From Acetobacteraceae bacterium (GTDB lineage: Bacteria > Pseudomonadota > Alphaproteobacteria > Acetobacterales > Acetobacteraceae): a stretch of 18,593 nucleotides of DNA. The stretch spans positions 1 through 18,593 of the forward strand of contig DAHUXX010000170.1 in the NCBI GenBank assembly GCA_027306955.1. Direction: 5' to 3'. This document shows, in pieces, positions 10,782-18,350 of this stretch (position 1 is the first letter of the stretch; each line of letters starts with the position of its first letter). The position numbers were made by a program, and so were the translations under genes. A model generated the notes under the pieces. That model did not search any database. It was not told the origin of the DNA and worked only from the letters and a program-made list of their open reading frames with translations.

Positions 10782-11783
10782 ATGCCGGCCGTGCTCTACC
10801 CCGAAGTCATGTACCCCGACGATGCCATCGAGCGCGCGGCCTTCGGCCCGGGCGTTGAGGTGCGGATGCGCAACCTCGCCTCGCTCGCCGACCTCTCGCC
10901 CAACGACGCGGAGGGCGTGGTCGGGCTGATGATCATGCGCCACACCGTAACCGGCGCGGACATGGACCGCATGCCCTCGCTCAAGACCATCGTGCGCATG
11001 GGCGTGGGCTACGACAAGCTCGACCGCAAGGCGGCGGCGGCGCGCGGCATCACCATCTGCAACGTTCCCGACTACGGCACGATGGAAGTGGCAGACCACG
11101 CGCTCGCGCTGACGCTCGCACTGCGTCGCGGCATCGCGCTCTACCACGACACCCAGCGCGACGACCCGCCGGCCGCGTGGAAGGCGATCGAGACGCCGGT
11201 GATCCGCCGGCTCGACGTGCAAACCTTCGGCGTGCTCGGCCTCGGGCGCATCGGCACCGCGGCGGCGCTGCGCGCGCGCGCCTTCGGTTTCCGCATCGTC
11301 TTCTACGACCCGTACCGCCTCAACGGCGCCGACCGCGCGCTGGGCGTGGAGCGCGTGCGCAGTCTCGAGGAACTGCTGAAGCGTTCGGACGTGCTCTCCA
11401 TCCACACGCCGCTGACGCCAGAGACGCGCAACATGATCGGCGCCAGGGAACTCGCCCTGCTGCCCAATGGCGCGGTGCTGATCAACACCGCGCGCGGACC
11501 GATCGTCGATATCGACGCGGTGGAGGGCGCGCTGCGTTCCGGCCACCTCGCCGGCGCCGGGCTCGACGTGATCCCGGTCGAGCCGGTCGCCGAGCCCGCG
11601 CCCAGGCTCGTCGCCGCCTATCGCGCGCGGGAGAAATGGCTCGCCGGGCGGCTGATCATCACCCCCCACGCCGCGTTTCACGATCCGGAATCCTGGCACG
11701 ACATCCGCGTAAAGTCGGCGGAGACGATGGCCGCGGCCCTCGCCGGTAAGCCCCAGAACGTCATCGGCCCCGACGATTTCTGA
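10782..11783 (+). CDS. D-isomer-specific 2-hydroxyacid dehydrogenase (CtBP-like)
   Basis: An NAD(P)-dependent enzyme of the D-2-hydroxyacid dehydrogenase family, interconverting a 2-hydroxyacid and a 2-oxoacid; 333 aa, a usual length. The Rossmann motif GLGRIG is at about residues 153-158. The catalytic triad is visible: Arg about 238 in NTARGPIVD, Glu about 267 in DVIPVEPV, and His about 296 in IITPHAAFHDPES. VPDYGTMEVADHAL is characteristic of the CtBP-like branch. An in-frame GTG at 10758 would add eight residues, but the AGGAGG lies seven bases before the ATG at 10782, which I chose. It heads a plus-strand row of sugar-acid genes, 76 bp before the dehydratase. Substrate not determinable; glycolate/glyoxylate, lactate/pyruvate or an aldonate are possible. 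Confidence 0.9.
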   Translation: MPAVLYPEVMYPDDAIERAAFGPGVEVRMRNLASLADLSPNDAEGVVGLMIMRHTVTGADMDRMPSLKTIVRMGVGYDKLDRKAAAARGITICNVPDYGTMEVADHALALTLALRRGIALYHDTQRDDPPAAWKAIETPVIRRLDVQTFGVLGLGRIGTAAALRARAFGFRIVFYDPYRLNGADRALGVERVRSLEELLKRSDVLSIHTPLTPETRNMIGARELALLPNGAVLINTARGPIVDIDAVEGALRSGHLAGAGLDVIPVEPVAEPAPRLVAAYRAREKWLAGRLIITPHAAFHDPESWHDIRVKSAETMAAALAGKPQNVIGPDDF

Positions 11784-11859
11784 CCCAAGGCGGCGCGGGC
11801 GGCGGCGCGATTGACGCACGCTGGCCCGCGCCGCAGGCTGGACGCGAGGAGAAACGGCC

Positions 11860-13653
11860 ATGGCACATGACGACAAGAGCGCGGCGAAGCGGCTGCGCAG
11901 CCGGCGTTGGTTCGACGACCGCAACGATCCCGGCATGACCGCGCTCTACATCGAGCGCTACCTCAATTTCGGCCTCACGCGCGAAGAACTGCAAGGCGGC
12001 AAGCCGGTCATCGGCATCGCCCAGACCGGCTCCGACCTCTCGCCCTGCAACCGCCACCATCTCGACCTCGCGCACCGCGTGCGCGACGGCATCCGCGACG
12101 CCGGCGGCATCCCGCTGGAATTCCCCACTCACCCCATTCAGGAAACGGGCAAGCGCCCCACCGCGGCGCTCGACCGCAACCTCGCCTACCTCTCGCTCGT
12201 CGAGGTGCTGCATGGCTACCCGCTCGACGGCGTGGTGCTGACCACCGGCTGCGACAAGACCACGCCTGCCTGCCTGATGGCGGCGGCGACGGTGAACATC
12301 CCCGCGATCGTGCTCTCGGGCGGGCCGATGCTGGACGGCTGGCACAAGGGCAAGCTCGCCGGCTCCGGCACCGTGGTTTGGGAGGCGCGCAAGCTGCATG
12401 CCGAGGGCAAGATCGACTGGGAGGAGTTCATGACCATGGTCGCCTCCTCCGCGCCCTCCGTGGGGCACTGCAACACCATGGGTACGGCGCTTTCGATGAA
12501 CTCGCTGGCCGAGGCGCTGGGCATGTCCCTGCCCGGCTGCGCCGCGATCCCCGGGCCGTACCGCGAGCGCGGGCAGATGGCCTTCGAGACCGGGCGGCGC
12601 ATCGTCGCCATGGTGCACGAGAACCTGCGGCCCTGCGACATCATGACGAAGGCCGCGTTCGAAAACGTGGTGGTGACGGCGGCCGCACTCGGCGCCAGTT
12701 CCAACTGCCCGATCCACATGGTCGCGATCGCGCGGCACATGGGCGTGGATCACACGCTCGACGACTGGCAGCGCCTCGGGCCCGAGATCCCGCTGCTGGT
12801 CGATTGCCAGCCCGCCGGTCGTTTCCTCGGCGAGCGCTTCCACCGCGCCGGCGGCGTGCCCGCCGTGATGAGGGAACTGCTCACCGCTGACAAGCTGCAC
12901 GGCAACGTCATGACGGTCACCGGCCGCACGCTCGAGGAGAACCTGGCCGGCCTGCCCGAGCCCGACCGCGAGGTGATCCGCCCCTACAACACCCCGCTCA
13001 GGGAAGAAGCCGGCTACGTCGTGCTCTCCGGCAACCTGTTCGACAACGCGGTCATCAAGACCAGCGTCATCGACGAGGAGTTCCGCGCCCGCTTCCTCTC
13101 CAACCCCGCGCGTCCCAACGTGTTCGAGGGGCGCGCCGTGGTGTTCGAGGGGCCAGAGGACTACCACGCCCGCATTGAGGATCCCGCACTCGACATTGGC
13201 GAAGATTCGCTGCTGGTCATCCGCAACTGCGGCCCGGTCGGCTATCCCGGCAGCGCCGAGGTCGTGAACATGCAGCCGCCTGCCGCCCTGCTGAAGCGCG
13301 GCATCTCCGCCCTGCCGACGATGGGCGACGGGCGGCAGAGCGGCACCTCCGGCTCACCCTCCATCCTCAACGTCTCGCCGGAGGCCGCCGTGGGCGGCGG
13401 GCTGGCGCTGCTGAAAACCGGCGACCGGGTGCGGATCGACCTCAACACGCGCCGCGTCGACGTGCTGCTCGCGGACGGCGAGCTGGAGGCGCGCCGTGCC
13501 GCCTGGACGCCGCCGAAGCTCGACCACAAGACGCCCTGGGAGGAGATCTACCGCTCCATGGTGGGTCAGCTTGGCTTGGGCGGGTGCCTGGAGCCGGCGA
13601 CGCTCTATCTCAACATCCTCGAGACGCGCGGCGAAAGCCGCCATAACCACTGA
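11860..13653 (+). CDS. IlvD/Edd-family sugar-acid dehydratase (L-arabonate/D-xylonate type)
   Basis: A [2Fe-2S] dehydratase removing water from an aldonate to give a 2-keto-3-deoxyaldonate; 597 aa. Cluster cysteines are C63 (DLSPCNRHH), C131 (TTGCDKTTPAC) and C204 (VGHCNTMGTA). Lys133 is the residue carbamylated in characterised pentonate dehydratases. The C-terminal active-site loop GDGRQSGTSGSPS lies at about 489-501. The N-terminal segment RSRRWFDDRNDPGMTALYIE, together with YLNFGLTREELQ, matches the pentonate/hexonate subgroup better than dihydroxyacid dehydratase IlvD or phosphogluconate dehydratase Edd. GAGGAGAAA precedes the ATG. The SDR and FAH genes follow after 8 bp and about 0.8 kb, which supports a role in non-phosphorylative sugar-acid breakdown rather than amino acid synthesis. 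The exact sugar acid cannot be read from sequence. Confidence 0.92.
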   Translation: MAHDDKSAAKRLRSRRWFDDRNDPGMTALYIERYLNFGLTREELQGGKPVIGIAQTGSDLSPCNRHHLDLAHRVRDGIRDAGGIPLEFPTHPIQETGKRPTAALDRNLAYLSLVEVLHGYPLDGVVLTTGCDKTTPACLMAAATVNIPAIVLSGGPMLDGWHKGKLAGSGTVVWEARKLHAEGKIDWEEFMTMVASSAPSVGHCNTMGTALSMNSLAEALGMSLPGCAAIPGPYRERGQMAFETGRRIVAMVHENLRPCDIMTKAAFENVVVTAAALGASSNCPIHMVAIARHMGVDHTLDDWQRLGPEIPLLVDCQPAGRFLGERFHRAGGVPAVMRELLTADKLHGNVMTVTGRTLEENLAGLPEPDREVIRPYNTPLREEAGYVVLSGNLFDNAVIKTSVIDEEFRARFLSNPARPNVFEGRAVVFEGPEDYHARIEDPALDIGEDSLLVIRNCGPVGYPGSAEVVNMQPPAALLKRGISALPTMGDGRQSGTSGSPSILNVSPEAAVGGGLALLKTGDRVRIDLNTRRVDVLLADGELEARRAAWTPPKLDHKTPWEEIYRSMVGQLGLGGCLEPATLYLNILETRGESRHNH

Positions 13654-13661
13654 CCGCCGCC

Positions 13662-14411
13662 ATGAACAACACGCTTTCCGGCAAGCGGGCCTTCGTCACC
13701 GCCGCCGCCCAGGGCATCGGCCGCGCCACGGCGCTCGCCTTCGCCGAGGCGGGGGCGGAGGTGATCGCGACCGACATCGCGGCAGCGAAGCTCGCGACGC
13801 TGAAACACAAGCGGTTGCGCGTGGCGGCACTCGACGTGCTCGACGGGCCGGCGGTGGTCGCGGCCGCCCGGCACACGGGCCCGATCGACATCCTGTTCAA
13901 CTGCGCCGGCTTCGTGCACCAGGGCACAATTCTGGACGCGCGCGAGGAGGAGTGGGATTTCGCCTTCGACCTCAACGTGAAGTCGATGTTCCGCACCATC
14001 CGCGCCTTCCTGCCCGGCATGCTGGAGCGCGGGGGCGGCACCATCATTAACATGGCCTCGGTGTGCAGCTCGGTGAAAGGCCTGCCCAACCGCGCGATCT
14101 ACGGCACAACCAAAGCGGCGGTGATCGGGCTCACCAAGCAGGTCGCGGCCGACTGCGTCACCAAGGGCGTGCGCTGCAACTGCATCTGCCCCGGCACGGT
14201 GGCGAGCCCGTCGCTGGTCGAGCGCATCGAGGCGAACGCGGCCGCGGCCGGCAGCGTCGAGGCGGCGCGCGCCGCCTTCGTCGCCCGCCAGCCCATGGGC
14301 CGGCTCGGCACGCCGGAGGAGATCGCGGACATGGCGCTCTACCTTGCCTCCGACGCCGCCACCTTCGTCACCGGCCAGGCGCTGGTGATCGATGGGGGCC
14401 TCACGCTGTAA
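13662..14411 (+). CDS. SDR dehydrogenase, probable 2-keto-3-deoxyaldonate (L-fuconate/L-rhamnonate type) 4-dehydrogenase
   Basis: A 249-aa classical short-chain dehydrogenase. The cofactor motif is TAAAQGIGR (13-21), and D38 after the second strand (VIATDIA) favours NAD+. The structural motif is NCAG (80-83). The catalytic Ser133, Tyr147 and Lys151 are in MASVCSSVKGLP and AIYGTTKAAVIGLTKQ. The reading resembles the human DHRS6/BDH2 group and bacterial 2-keto-3-deoxy-L-fuconate dehydrogenases. Such enzymes oxidise the C4 hydroxyl of 2-keto-3-deoxy acids to 2,4-diketo acids. The gene starts 8 bp after the dehydratase stop, has no strong Shine-Dalgarno sequence and is probably translationally coupled. 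Placement between dehydratase and FAH hydrolase genes matches the order of reactions. Confidence 0.9.
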   Translation: MNNTLSGKRAFVTAAAQGIGRATALAFAEAGAEVIATDIAAAKLATLKHKRLRVAALDVLDGPAVVAAARHTGPIDILFNCAGFVHQGTILDAREEEWDFAFDLNVKSMFRTIRAFLPGMLERGGGTIINMASVCSSVKGLPNRAIYGTTKAAVIGLTKQVAADCVTKGVRCNCICPGTVASPSLVERIEANAAAAGSVEAARAAFVARQPMGRLGTPEEIADMALYLASDAATFVTGQALVIDGGLTL

Positions 14412-14467
14412 TCCGCGCGGCCACCATCCAGGGCTCCGCGCATCATTGGTTTGAAGGGGACAACGAC

Positions 14468-15313
14468 ATGAAGCTGCTTCGCTATGGTCCGGCCGGCGCC
14501 GAAAAGCCGGGCATGCTCGATCGCGAGGGGAAGCTGCGGGATCTGTCAGCGCATCTGCGCGATATCGACGCCAGCACCGTCTCGCCTGCCAGCCTGGCGA
14601 AGCTGGCGGCCCTCGACCCGGCAAGCCTGCCGCTGGTGGCTGGCAGCCCCCGGCTCGGCCCCTGTGTCGCCAGGCCGCTCAATTTCATGTGCATCGGCCT
14701 CAATTACGCCGACCACGCGGCCGAGACCGGAGCCGCGATTCCCAAGGAGCCGATCATCTTCCTCAAGTCGCTCGGGGCCTATTCCGGCCCCAATGACGAC
14801 GTGAGGATTCCGCGCGGCTCCACCAAGACCGATTGGGAAGTGGAACTCGGTATCGTCATCGGCAGTACCGCACGCTATGTGACGGAGGCCGAGGCGATGG
14901 CACATGTCGCCGGCTACTGCGTCGTCAACGATGTCAGCGAGCGCGAGTTCCAGATCGAGCGCGGCGGCACCTGGGACAAGGGCAAGGGATGCGACACGTT
15001 CGGCCCCACCGGGCCGTGGCTGGTGACGAAGGACGAGGTTCCAGACCCGCAGAATCTGCGGCTCTGGACCGAGGTGGATGGTGTGCGCATGCAGGACGGC
15101 TCGACGAAGACCATGATCTTCAACGTCGTGCAGATCGTGAGCTACGCGAGCCACTTCATCACGCTGCATCCAGGCGACGTGATCGCGACAGGCACGCCGC
15201 CGGGCGTCGGGATGGGCAAGAAGCCGACGCCAATCTTCCTCAAGCCCGGGCAGACAATGCGGCTGTCCGTCGAGGGCCTGGGCGTGCAGACACAGAGGGT
15301 CGTCGCGGCGTGA
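14468..15313 (+). CDS. Fumarylacetoacetate hydrolase family protein, probable 2,4-diketo-3-deoxyaldonate hydrolase
   Basis: A 281-aa FAH-fold hydrolase that probably splits the C-C bond of a 2,4-diketo acid to pyruvate and a hydroxyacid: lactate from a 6-deoxyhexonate, glycolate from a pentonate. Metal ligands are visible as E124 and E126 (DWEVELGIVIG) and D155 (VVNDVSEREFQ). Other family landmarks are CIGLNYADHAAE (75-86), KGKGCDTFGPTGPWL (171-185) and VIATGTPPGVGMG (238-250). The ATG at 14468 has AAGGGG upstream, and it lies 56 bp after the SDR gene. The frame is open far upstream on other reading, but family alignment and ribosome binding site fix the start here. Its TGA overlaps the GTG start of the next gene. 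Confidence 0.92.
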   Translation: MKLLRYGPAGAEKPGMLDREGKLRDLSAHLRDIDASTVSPASLAKLAALDPASLPLVAGSPRLGPCVARPLNFMCIGLNYADHAAETGAAIPKEPIIFLKSLGAYSGPNDDVRIPRGSTKTDWEVELGIVIGSTARYVTEAEAMAHVAGYCVVNDVSEREFQIERGGTWDKGKGCDTFGPTGPWLVTKDEVPDPQNLRLWTEVDGVRMQDGSTKTMIFNVVQIVSYASHFITLHPGDVIATGTPPGVGMGKKPTPIFLKPGQTMRLSVEGLGVQTQRVVAA

Positions 15314-16773
15314 TCCCTGGCGGGCGGCTCACCGCCGCCCGCGCATTGCTGCTGTTGATCGCCTGCTCGACGCTGGCGCGGCTGGTCTTCGCCGCCACGA
15401 CCGGCCTCGGCGTCGATGAGAGCTACATGGTCTCGGCGGCCCGGGTGCCGGCATGGGGGTATTTCGACCATCCGCCACTCGCCTGGTGGATGGTCACGGC
15501 CGCGGCGCGGCTCGCGGGCAGCGAGGCGTCGCCGGTCGTGCGCGCGCCGTTCATCCTGCTCTTCGCGCTCTCCACCTGGCTGATGGCGCGCTTCACCCAC
15601 GACCTCGCGAGCGGCGAGGAGGAGGCCCGGCGCTGGGCGGGCGTACAGGCGGCGGCATGGTTCAACCTCGCGCCTCTGTTTGGTGTCGCCACGGGAACCT
15701 GGGTGCTGCCCGATGGGCCGCTGATCGCGGCCTTGCTCGGCTCCGGGGTCCTGTTCCTGCGCGCGCTGGACACCGGCAAGCTCGCCTGGTGGCTCGGCGC
15801 CGGCGCGGTGCTCGGGCTCGCGGCGGACGCCAAATATTCCGCGCTGCTGCCGGCGCTCGGCGTGCTGTTCTACCTCGCCACGTTTCCGGCGGGCCGGCGC
15901 TGGCTGCGCCGGCCGCATCCGTGGCTCGCTGCGGCCGTGTCGCTGGTCGTCTTCGCGCCGGTCGTCTGGTGGAACGCGCGCCACCACTGGGCGAGCTTCG
16001 CCTTCCAGGGCGGGCGCGCGGACGGGCACCATTTCAACCTGCTGGGCCCCATCCTGCTGCTCGGCAGTGGCCTCGGGCTGTTGCTGCCCTGGACATGGTG
16101 GTGGATCGTCCGCCGCCTGCCACGTGCCTGGCGCAACGTCCGCTGGCGGCTTTGCGTCGGCATCGCGGTGCCGTCGGTGGGGTTGTTCGCGCTGGTGGCC
16201 CTGTTCTCGCGCGGCGTGCTCGTGCACTGGCCGGCACCGGGCTACCTGTTCCTGATCCCGCTCGTGGGCCTGATGCCGCCGCCCACCCAGCGCGTCTGGC
16301 TCGGCCGGAGCGCGGCGCTTCTCGGCGTGCTCGTCGTGGGCTGGGTGATCGTCGTGCACGCCGCGGTGCTTCCGCAGCGCGCGCGGCTGCACGTGACGGA
16401 CTGGCACGGGCTGCGCGCGCAGCTCGCGGACCGTGGCCTGCTGCACCGGCCGAACACCATCATGGCGGGCACGAACTGGATCGTGACCGGCAAGGTCGCG
16501 CGCGCGCTGGGCCCAGGCACGCGCACGCTCTGCTTCAACCTCGATTGCCGCGAATTCTCTTTCTGGCCGGACGCCCTGCGGCCCGGCACGCGCAACAATT
16601 TCGGGCATGACGTGCTGCTGATCGCGCCAGGCATGGGCATCGGCAGCATCATCTCGACCTATGGCGATCTGTTCCGACGTTTCACCATTCTGCGCCCGGT
16701 CACGATCGAGGCCGCGGGAGGGCACACCGTGGTACCGCTCTACATTGGGCACGATCTGAGGAAGTGGCCGTAG
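15310..16773 (+). CDS. GT39/ArnT-like polytopic membrane glycosyltransferase
   Basis: A 487-aa membrane protein with roughly ten or more hydrophobic segments. It has the dolichyl-phosphate-mannose-type (PMT_2/GT39, GT-C fold) signature near its N-terminus: acidic pair D36-E37 in GLGVDESYM, then YFDHPPLAWWMV (51-62). Such enzymes move a sugar from a polyprenyl-phosphate carrier to lipid or protein on the periplasmic face. The start is taken as GTG at 15310, sharing bases with the FAH stop (GTGA), which implies translational coupling. The open frame runs upstream to 14833 but that part overlaps the FAH gene and is not membrane-like. The C-terminal ~130 residues form a soluble periplasmic domain with HDVLLIAPGMGIG. 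Its place in a sugar-acid operon is odd. The acceptor is unknown. Confidence 0.85.
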   Translation: MIPGGRLTAARALLLLIACSTLARLVFAATTGLGVDESYMVSAARVPAWGYFDHPPLAWWMVTAAARLAGSEASPVVRAPFILLFALSTWLMARFTHDLASGEEEARRWAGVQAAAWFNLAPLFGVATGTWVLPDGPLIAALLGSGVLFLRALDTGKLAWWLGAGAVLGLAADAKYSALLPALGVLFYLATFPAGRRWLRRPHPWLAAAVSLVVFAPVVWWNARHHWASFAFQGGRADGHHFNLLGPILLLGSGLGLLLPWTWWWIVRRLPRAWRNVRWRLCVGIAVPSVGLFALVALFSRGVLVHWPAPGYLFLIPLVGLMPPPTQRVWLGRSAALLGVLVVGWVIVVHAAVLPQRARLHVTDWHGLRAQLADRGLLHRPNTIMAGTNWIVTGKVARALGPGTRTLCFNLDCREFSFWPDALRPGTRNNFGHDVLLIAPGMGIGSIISTYGDLFRRFTILRPVTIEAAGGHTVVPLYIGHDLRKWP

Positions 16774-16797
16774 GTAGGGCGGCCCCGCCCAGCCTAC
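16774..16797. terminator. Possible bidirectional hairpin between convergent genes
   Basis: The 20-bp gap between the converging glycosyltransferase and UxaA-like genes contains GGGCGG (16777-16782) and CCGCCC (16785-16790), flanked by GTAGG/CCTAC (16774-16778/16793-16797). The hairpin overlaps the UxaA stop codon. No T-run is present on either side, so function as a terminator is only suggested by its convergent position. Confidence 0.35.
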
Positions 16798-18314
16798 ATC
16801 GTCGCGCCGAGCGTCCATGGCGCGAACTCATCGGCGCCGAAATCGAAGCTCTCGCTCTTGGTCCGCTCACCCGAGGCAACCCGCAGCATCAGATCGAAGA
16901 TGCGCTCGCCGCAGGCCGCGACACTCTCGTCACCATCGGCGATGGTGCCGCAGTTCACGTCCATGTCCTCCTCCATGCGGCGGAACATCGGCGTGTTGGT
17001 GGCGAGCTTGATGGAGGGAGCCGGCTTGCAGCCGAACACGCTGCCGCGCCCGGTGGTGAAGCAGACGAGGTTCGCCCCGCCCGCGACCTGGCCGGTCGCC
17101 GCCACCGGGTCGTAGCCGGGCGTGTCCATGAACACAAAGCCCTGCGCCTTCACCTCCTCGGCATAGGCGACGACATCGACAAGGTTGGTGCTGCCGGCCT
17201 TGGCCATGGCGCCGAGCGACTTTTCGAGGATGGTGGTGAGCCCGCCCGCCTTGTTGCCGGGCGAGGGATTGGCGTTCATCTCGGCCCCCTCGCGGCGCGT
17301 GTAATCCTCCCACCAGCGCATCAGGCCGACGAGCTTCTCGCCCACCTCGCGGCTTACCGCGCGGCGCGTGAGCAGGTGCTCGGCGCCATAGGTCTCCGGC
17401 GTCTCCGAGAGGATCACCGTGCCGCCATGCCGCACGAGCAAGTCACTCGCCGCCCCCAGCGCCGGGTTCGCGGTGATGCCGGAATACCCGTCCGAGCCGC
17501 CGCATTGCAGCGCCACCGTGAGATGCGACGCCGGCACGCTCTCGCGGTGGGCCTTGTTGGCGTCCGCCAGCGCCTCGCGCACGAAGGCGATGCCGGCTTC
17601 CACCGTCTTGCGCGTACCGCCCATCTCCTGGATGTCCATGGCGCGCAGCCGCCCGGCGAGCCTCTGCTCCTGCACCAGGCCGCCGAGCTGGTTCACCTCA
17701 CAGCCGAGGCCGAGCACGATCACGGCAGCGAAATTCGGGTGCCGCGCATAGCCGCCGAGCGTGCGGCGCAGCAGCGCCAGCGGCTCGTTCTGCGTCATGC
17801 CGCAACCGGTCTTGTGCGTCAGCGCCACCACGCCATCGACATCGGGATAATCCGCCAGCGGATCGGCGCCGCCGAACGGGCTGCGCCGGAACGCATCGGC
17901 AACGAGCTGCGCCACGTGGGCGGAACAATTGACGCTGGTCAGGATGCCGACGTAGTTGCGCGTGGCGACCCGCCCGTCCGGCCGCCGGATGCCCATGAAT
18001 CGCGCCGGCTGGTCAACATAGGCGGTCGGGCGCGCATCCACGCCCCAGGCATAGTCCCGGGCGAAATCGCCCATCGCGCAGTTGTGCACGTGCACGTGCT
18101 CGCCGGGCGTGATCGTCTGCGTCGCGAAGCCGATGATCTGCCCGTAGCGGCGGATCGGCTCGCCCGCGGCATGCGCCCGCACCGCGACCTTGTGCCCGGC
18201 CGGGATGCGCGAAGCCGCGGTGACGCCCGCGACCTCGGTTCCCGGCAGCAGCGTGGCACGGGCGATGACGACGCCGTCATCGTCATGCAGACGGATGAAA
18301 AGCGGCGGCGCCAT
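16794..18314 (-). CDS. UxaA-family altronate/galactarate-type dehydratase
   Basis: A 506-aa sugar-acid dehydratase of the UxaA/GarD family (D-altronate or D-galactarate type; iron-dependent). These remove water from a hexonate or aldarate to give a 2-keto-3-deoxy product. The N-terminal SAF-like domain spans about residues 5-90 (FIRLHDDDGVVIARATLLPG to HVHNCAMGDFARDYAW). The catalytic part follows with RNYVGILTSVNCSAH, LTHKTGCGMTQNEP (166-179), VLGLGCEVNQLGG, QCGGSDGYSGITANPALG (270-287) and GNKAGGLTTILEKSLGAM. SAF and catalytic parts are in one chain, as in UxaA. A GTG one codon upstream is possible, but AAGGGG is spaced better for the ATG at 18314. It lies 36 bp after an aldolase gene in the same direction. 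Exact substrate undetermined. Confidence 0.9.
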   Translation of the reverse strand: MAPPLFIRLHDDDGVVIARATLLPGTEVAGVTAASRIPAGHKVAVRAHAAGEPIRRYGQIIGFATQTITPGEHVHVHNCAMGDFARDYAWGVDARPTAYVDQPARFMGIRRPDGRVATRNYVGILTSVNCSAHVAQLVADAFRRSPFGGADPLADYPDVDGVVALTHKTGCGMTQNEPLALLRRTLGGYARHPNFAAVIVLGLGCEVNQLGGLVQEQRLAGRLRAMDIQEMGGTRKTVEAGIAFVREALADANKAHRESVPASHLTVALQCGGSDGYSGITANPALGAASDLLVRHGGTVILSETPETYGAEHLLTRRAVSREVGEKLVGLMRWWEDYTRREGAEMNANPSPGNKAGGLTTILEKSLGAMAKAGSTNLVDVVAYAEEVKAQGFVFMDTPGYDPVAATGQVAGGANLVCFTTGRGSVFGCKPAPSIKLATNTPMFRRMEEDMDVNCGTIADGDESVAACGERIFDLMLRVASGERTKSESFDFGADEFAPWTLGATM

Positions 18315-18350
18315 CACGTGTACCCCTTATCGAGTTGGGCCCCTTTCGAC

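Noticed and set aside
9723..11936. A 737-codon minus-strand open frame across the ThDP enzyme and the hydroxyacid dehydrogenase
   Set aside because: It overlaps two well-supported genes in another frame and its translation is compositionally biased without recognisable motifs.
11761..13167. A 468-codon minus-strand open frame antisense to the IlvD/Edd dehydratase
   Set aside because: The plus-strand gene has all catalytic residues. The antisense reading has no family signature.
14833..15309. N-terminal extension of the glycosyltransferase frame
   Set aside because: The extension lies wholly inside the FAH hydrolase gene and is Arg-rich and not membrane-like. The GTG at 15310 fits gene overlap and the first hydrophobic helix.
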